Source: Oribacterium sp. KHPX15 (GTDB lineage Bacteria; Bacillota; Clostridia; Lachnospirales; Lachnospiraceae). Taken from it: a DNA stretch of 64,000 bases. The notes under the pieces are model-generated. The model was not told where the DNA came from and made no database searches. It was given only the letters and a program-made list of their open reading frames with translations. Where the stretch lies: assembly GCF_900107835.1 (NCBI RefSeq), contig NZ_FNRG01000006.1, forward strand, positions 80,112-144,111, read 5' to 3'. Numbering within the stretch: position 1 is the first letter of the stretch; every line of letters begins with the position of its first letter. A program made the translations under genes and the position numbers. Positions 60,676 through 64,000 of this stretch are shown piece after piece.

Positions 60676-60678
60676 ATG

Positions 60679-60906
60679 TCAATACTCCTTCTTTATTTCA
60701 TTGAGACCAAAGGCATTTTTAAATGCATTAATATCCTGTTCATCACGAATCAGTACAAGCTCATGAAAGGTTCCTGTCTTTTTATTCTTAAAGCCTGCCA
60801 CCTGTTCTCCGTTACATATTGAAGCACGGATCACAGGTATCTCCTTTTCAGGATCATAGTCATATGCAGGGATATCAGGTTTTCTCTTTGGAAAAATGTT
60901 GAACAT
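60679..60906 (-). CDS. Small 75-aa protein of unknown function
   Basis: From the ATG at 60906 (GGAGG with 7-base spacing) it reads MFNIFPKRKPDIPAYDYDPE, then KEIPVIRASICNGEQVAGFK and a charged end NKKTGTFHELVLIRDEQDIN. There are no membrane segments. The composition resembles small conserved Lachnospiraceae proteins often mislabelled 'aspartate dehydrogenase', but I cannot give a function. It is the first gene of a two-gene unit with the 56-aa protein; 3 bases separate them. Confidence 0.6.
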   Translation of the reverse strand: MFNIFPKRKPDIPAYDYDPEKEIPVIRASICNGEQVAGFKNKKTGTFHELVLIRDEQDINAFKNAFGLNEIKKEY

Positions 60907-61053
60907 ACCGGCTCCTCCTGTTGAATACATCCATCATACCACACTGAAACACCGTGGATTCTTCTGATTTTTCAAAATATTTGTGACCTCAACATATCAT
61001 TATCTGTGTATAAGGATGAAGAACAAAATAATACCGATTTGGAGGTAAATACC

Positions 61054-61488
61054 ATGTTTAAAAAAATACTTATAATGATTCTTTCAGGAGCAATAACTAT
61101 AACAGCGGCAGGATGCAGCACGAAGGTAAATGCTATGGAGAATACGAATGATTTACAAATAGAAACGACTTCTTCAGATGTTGACATTTTTACAGAGGAT
61201 ATACCTGATATGGTAGTGGGCGGATGGACAGCATCCGAGGACATCAAAATGACTGATAACGCTAAAAATGCCTTTGAAAAAGCCGTCTCAGGTCTCACAG
61301 GTGTTAATTATGAGCCTGTTGCCTGTCTTGGAACTCAGGTTGTAGCGGGGATTAATTACTGTATCTTGTGCAAAGCTACTCCTGTCACTCTTCATGCAAC
61401 AACATACTATACATTAGTATATGTCTATGTAGACCTTAAAGGAAATGCCGAAATTGCAAGTATTAAGAATATTGAACTTGGAATCTGA
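61054..61488 (+). CDS. Secreted lipoprotein with cystatin-type QVVAG motif
   Basis: A 144-aa lipoprotein. The start at 61054 has GGAGG with 8-base spacing. The signal peptide MFKKILIMILSGAITITAAG ends in lipobox AAG-C (Cys21). A short acidic linker follows, then a single domain from about residue 60: an N-terminal helix (NAKNAFEKAVSGLTG), then VNYEPVACLGTQVVAGINYC and TTYYTLVYVYVDLKGNAEIA. Helix followed by a four-stranded sheet, with QxVxG in the first hairpin loop, is the cystatin pattern; QVVAG is the exact inhibitory motif of animal cystatins, and the GG..A stretch (VVGGWTAS) just upstream resembles the cystatin N-terminal glycine. Cysteine-protease inhibition is inference. Confidence 0.7.
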   Translation: MFKKILIMILSGAITITAAGCSTKVNAMENTNDLQIETTSSDVDIFTEDIPDMVVGGWTASEDIKMTDNAKNAFEKAVSGLTGVNYEPVACLGTQVVAGINYCILCKATPVTLHATTYYTLVYVYVDLKGNAEIASIKNIELGI

Positions 61489-61514
61489 AAAAAGTCATAC
61501 AGATAATAAAAATA

Positions 61515-61558
61515 ATAAGCACCCTCCTTACTTGTAATCCAGTAAAGAGGGTGCTTAT
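61515..61558. terminator. Hairpin between convergent genes
   Basis: Perfect arms ATAAGCACCCTC/GAGGGTGCTTAT with inner TTAC/GTAA. On the minus strand TATTTTTATT follows, serving the HNH side; on the plus strand the tail is not T-rich. The stretch 61559-61762 contains a GGGCCT/AGGCCC stem and a stop-interrupted minus-strand frame, but no gene that I recognise. Confidence 0.65.
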
Positions 61559-61762
61559 CAAGCAAGTTTGTAAAAAACTGATGTAAGACTATCGTCCAAT
61601 GATGTAACCATAATCCTGTTTTACCACAGGGATGCAGGGAACTCTTCACAGTAGGGGGCATTGTATTGTAGCGTTAGGGCCTTACGGATGAGTTACAAAG
61701 CCAGGCCCTTTTGGGTCGTGGTAATTGACTCTCCGACATTGGGTGCAGGATTGACTACCTGC

Positions 61763-62065
61763 TTAACCATTACTACCTTTCTCCCAATCCGATTTGTATT
61801 TATCTGCTTCCAAATAGTATTCTCTCTTAAGAAACGGATAGAACTCCTCAGCGGCCACTACTCTTGAGCCTTTCAGTTTATTGCAATTCTTGCATAGAGG
61901 AAGTAGATTTCTGTCATCATCTGCTCCACCTCTGTATTTAGGTATGTAATGGTCTATCGTTGTCTTCTCCAGCGAAATAGGCCTTCCGCAATGAGCACAG
62001 ACTCCATCCGTTTTACCTAGAAGGATACGTTTTAATTCGGCTTTCCTCTGCTTAAGTCCTCTCAT
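61763..62065 (-). CDS. HNH endonuclease family protein
   Basis: A 100-aa single HNH domain. The zinc cysteines are CAHC (about residues 22-25) and CKNC (about 57-60). The catalytic core reads TTIDHYIPKYRGGADDDRNL, LPLCKNCNKLKGSRVV, with the His-Asn arrangement intact (DHxxP, DDRNLxxLC..CN..K). Such short HNH proteins are found in phages, introns, restriction systems and as McrA-like nucleases; no partner is obvious. AGGG lies about 5 bases before the ATG, and the gene starts 18 bases after the kinase stop, so it is probably co-transcribed. Confidence 0.85.
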   Translation of the reverse strand: MRGLKQRKAELKRILLGKTDGVCAHCGRPISLEKTTIDHYIPKYRGGADDDRNLLPLCKNCNKLKGSRVVAAEEFYPFLKREYYLEADKYKSDWEKGSNG

Positions 62066-62083
62066 ACATCCCTCGCATATCTC

Positions 62084-62992
62084 TTAACTATATTTCTCAA
62101 TCGTCCTCACCACCGCCGACAAATACGAACTTCCAAACAGATTCAAATGATTTGTTAGGTGGTATAAGTTATATAAGTCTCGTCTGTCCTCATATCCTGG
62201 GATAGCTCCCATAGCTTTAAAGTACGCGTCATAAAACTTTCTGTCAAAGCCTCCAAATAGTTCTGTCATCGCAATGTCAGCCTCACTACATCCCACGTAT
62301 ACTGCAGGATCTATCAGCATTGGCTGCCCCGTTTCATCAGACATAAAATTACCAGCCCAAAGATCCCCATGCAAAAGAGAAGGTTTCTCTGGTTCAAAAA
62401 GGAACCTGTCCAGGTTATCAAGAATCCAATTTATCTTCCTGATAAAACTTCCGTCAAAATAGCGAGACGCGAGCTCAAACTGTGGTCTTAATCTACACTC
62501 GGAAAAGAACTCTATCCAACTGCTATTTGGAGTGTTCTTCTGCTTCCCGGTGCCGATGTAATTATCCTTATCAAGACCATATTTTCCATCTGTCACAAAG
62601 GATGAGGTATCCGCCTTATGCATGGCAACAAGACCTGTGCCTAGCTTTTCCCAAAAGTCTTTCTTAGGCACAGATCTTTCTATAAGCTCCATCAAAATAA
62701 ACGAATAGCCATCATCTTTGCCGTAAGCATAAATATGCGGGACCCTGATGGTTCCTGTTGACATTAATGCACCAACACCCTCTGCTTCTGCTCTAAATAA
62801 ATCTGCATTTGAAATACTATTCGACTTAAGAAATAGAGCTTCTCCATTAGAAAGACAAAGCTTATAGGCATCATTGGCATCTCCACCGTGAACAGCCTGC
62901 TTTTTCTCCACTGAAACGTCTTTTCCATAGACTGATATAAGAGCCTCTTTTAACGAGCTGCAAACCAGCACCTTATCAGAAATTGTTCCCAT
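62084..62992 (-). CDS. Fructosamine kinase family protein (FN3K-like)
   Basis: A 302-aa protein of the fructosamine/ketosamine-3-kinase family, APH-like fold. Motifs: VHGGDANDAYKLCLSNGEAL near residue 30, LFLKSNSISNADLFRAEAEG (ATP-site Lys and Glu), LLHGDLWAGNF (catalytic loop with Asp), and LIDPAVYVGCSEADIAMTEL, then the family-typical NLYHLTNHLNLFGSSYL tail. It should phosphorylate sugar-amine adducts for deglycation. I prefer the ATG at 62992 (GGGG 5 bases upstream); it overlaps the end of the tautomerase gene by 17 bases, so the two are translationally coupled. Confidence 0.88.
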   Translation of the reverse strand: MGTISDKVLVCSSLKEALISVYGKDVSVEKKQAVHGGDANDAYKLCLSNGEALFLKSNSISNADLFRAEAEGVGALMSTGTIRVPHIYAYGKDDGYSFILMELIERSVPKKDFWEKLGTGLVAMHKADTSSFVTDGKYGLDKDNYIGTGKQKNTPNSSWIEFFSECRLRPQFELASRYFDGSFIRKINWILDNLDRFLFEPEKPSLLHGDLWAGNFMSDETGQPMLIDPAVYVGCSEADIAMTELFGGFDRKFYDAYFKAMGAIPGYEDRRDLYNLYHLTNHLNLFGSSYLSAVVRTIEKYS

Positions 62993-63320
62993 TCCAACCC
63001 CAATCATCTGAACCGAAGTAACGGATATACATGTGGTCAGGACTCACACCAAGAATGTCACTATATATTCCTGTCAGTTCCTTTGTCATCTTACCGTAGA
63101 CATCAGAAGATGCATTGCCATAGATCTTAACCTCGATGAATGCTGTAGGCTGGGAATCATCACCTCTAAAATACATAGGAACATCTCCCTCGATTGCCAG
63201 CATAAGCCAGTTCTCACTCTTCCCAGGAATAATTGATATAGCCTGTCCAAGACGCTCCTTAAGCTGTGTCTCTTTTTCCTTTGTTACTGTAACGTTAGTT
63301 TTTGTTGAAATAAATGGCAT
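62976..63320 (-). CDS. MIF-type tautomerase
   Basis: A 114-aa protein that aligns along its length with macrophage migration inhibitory factor. The start is MPFISTKTNVTVTKEKETQL, so Pro would be the N-terminal catalytic base after Met removal, as in MIF. Also matching are the KSENW segment (MIF Lys32 region), MYFRGDDSQPTAFIEVKIYG, and the C-terminal PDHMYIRYFGSDDWGWNGNN, against the PDRVYINYYDMNAANVGWN of MIF. I chose the ATG at 63320 for this reason and for the AAGGAG upstream. It precedes and overlaps the fructosamine kinase gene. Enzymatic tautomerase activity is likely; any host role is speculation. Confidence 0.85.
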   Translation of the reverse strand: MPFISTKTNVTVTKEKETQLKERLGQAISIIPGKSENWLMLAIEGDVPMYFRGDDSQPTAFIEVKIYGNASSDVYGKMTKELTGIYSDILGVSPDHMYIRYFGSDDWGWNGNNF

Positions 63321-63697
63321 AGTCCTTCTCCTTTTCTTGGCAATAGTATCAACTACGGCCTCGCAAATATCACTGCTGATGTCCGCAACAATTATCTTCA
63401 TTGCTATATTATAATGCTTTTCGGGGCACATAACATTAGTTAGCTTACGACTCAAGTCACAGATTATAAGGCAGGACTCATTGATTTTATTATCTCATCA
63501 TCACCTATTTCTGGTTCGTCAAATTAAATTTCACGGCCATTGTTTCCACTTAGTCATTTAGTTACTTGATAATTCAAAAAAGATCTTTTAGGAACTCTCC
63601 TGAAAGCAACGTGCTGTTTTTAGCACATCGCTTCTCTATTACTTTAATGGATTTTCTATATTTACTTAATGAGATAAATATTATCCTTACGGAGCCT
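63321..63697. other. Intergenic region, no gene seen
   Basis: AT-rich. An open frame runs upstream of the tautomerase start to 63455, but lacks a ribosome binding site. A small stem ACGTGCT/AGCACAT lies near 63610-63630. Nothing else recognised. Confidence 0.5.
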
Positions 63698-64000
63698 TTA
63701 ACAATTGTTAGAAATGATAGTCTTATATAGTGCTTCAGCTAATGCCTCATGCCCCTCCGGAGCCAAATGTAAAGAATCTTCCCTTGAGGGTTCTGCGTAG
63801 TCCGAAGCTTTCAGGAAAATACAATCCTTATCTTCGGCTATCTTTTTGTAATACTCAGGGAAGCTGCGGGAACTTTCTATTGCATCTTCATCGTACTTTT
63901 CGCTGAATGGAGATGATTTTATTCCTTCACCTATTTCCGGTGGAGATACCAAAATGATTTTTGGGATAAAACCCTGTTTATCAGCGGTAAATTCCTTGAT
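63698..64000 (-). CDS. GDSL/SGNH-type esterase, C-terminal part (cut by the window edge)
   Basis: The open frame continues from 63698 to the window end without a start, so only the last 100 residues are seen. Visible are PKIILVSPPEIGEGIKSSPF and, near the end, DSLHLAPEGHEALAEALYKT, which is the block V DxxH motif of SGNH hydrolases (catalytic Asp and His). The PPxIG stretch is also typical of lipase-like GDSL enzymes. The GDSL and GxND blocks would lie outside the window. The likely reaction is hydrolysis of esters, often acetyl groups on polysaccharide; the substrate is unknown. Confidence 0.78.
   Translation of the reverse strand: MKEFTADKQGFIPKIILVSPPEIGEGIKSSPFSEKYDEDAIESSRSFPEYYKKIAEDKDCIFLKASDYAEPSREDSLHLAPEGHEALAEALYKTIISNNC

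Noticed and set aside
61559..61762. Additional gene between the lipoprotein and HNH genes
   Set aside because: A minus-strand frame (VVNPAPNVGESITTTQKGLA) is broken by stops within 25 codons and has no ribosome binding site; I could not assign it.

Overview
The window looks like a chromosomal segment of an anaerobic, low-to-mid GC Firmicute of the family Lachnospiraceae, most like Butyrivibrio or a close relative. The support is the gene content (DUF5688, FGGY kinase next to araA, a tandem glycine riboswitch ahead of an AgcS transporter, many c-di-GMP proteins, pectin and uronate catabolism), strong GGAGG ribosome binding sites, sigma-A promoters with 16-17 bp spacers, and single-copy tRNA genes without encoded CCA. 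No rRNA, CRISPR array or intact transposon was seen.

Layout. 0-2.5 kb: a DUF5688 protein behind a four-hairpin leader, an XRE regulator and tmRNA. 2.5-11.3 kb: uvrA with an SOS-like operator, a Gx transporter, cspA, hslO with a SEC-C protein, kduI, an AI-2E permease and an unassigned ~240-nt RNA gene with its own promoter and terminator. 11.3-17.2 kb (minus strand): a nucleoside-salvage set (thiN, tadA, udp, deoD, cdd) below a large degenerate AAA+ protein. 17.3-20.4 kb: a secreted wall-binding-module protein, an EAL phosphodiesterase and five tRNAs. 20.4-28 kb: hexuronate catabolism (eda, uxuB, uxuA, a GntR regulator, kduD), with an rdgB-yfcE fusion between. 28-38 kb: two GGDEF proteins, a tandem glycine riboswitch with agcS, and carB. 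38-48 kb: an L-arabinose locus (FGGY kinase, araA, araR, two-permease CUT2 ABC transporter), whose kinase is bracketed by two unrelated arrays of inverted-repeat units. 48-50.5 kb: LysR and a URO-D-family protein. 50.5-57.8 kb: an island of secreted proteins centred on an 812-aa ECF sigma factor fused to a membrane segment and a large ectodomain. 57.8-64 kb: small accessory genes, decayed genes, a cystatin-motif lipoprotein, an HNH nuclease, a fructosamine-kinase-like protein, a MIF-type tautomerase and a truncated GDSL hydrolase at the edge.

How the genes work together. kduI, kduD, uxuA, uxuB and eda cover most of the route from pectin-derived unsaturated uronates, glucuronate or galacturonate to pyruvate; the KDG kinase and uronate isomerase are not here. 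GTATAC palindromes sit in both the uxuAB and gntR promoters. The arabinose locus pairs import, isomerisation and phosphorylation; no araD is present. The three GGDEF/EAL proteins make and break c-di-GMP.

The most unusual part is the 50.5-57.8 kb island. The membrane-tethered sigma factor shares ectodomain segments with two neighbouring proteins (one secreted and wall-binding, one single-pass membrane) and with a decayed fragment upstream. The island is bracketed by two direct copies of a ~160-190 bp element. I read it as a candidate one-polypeptide surface-sensing transcription system.
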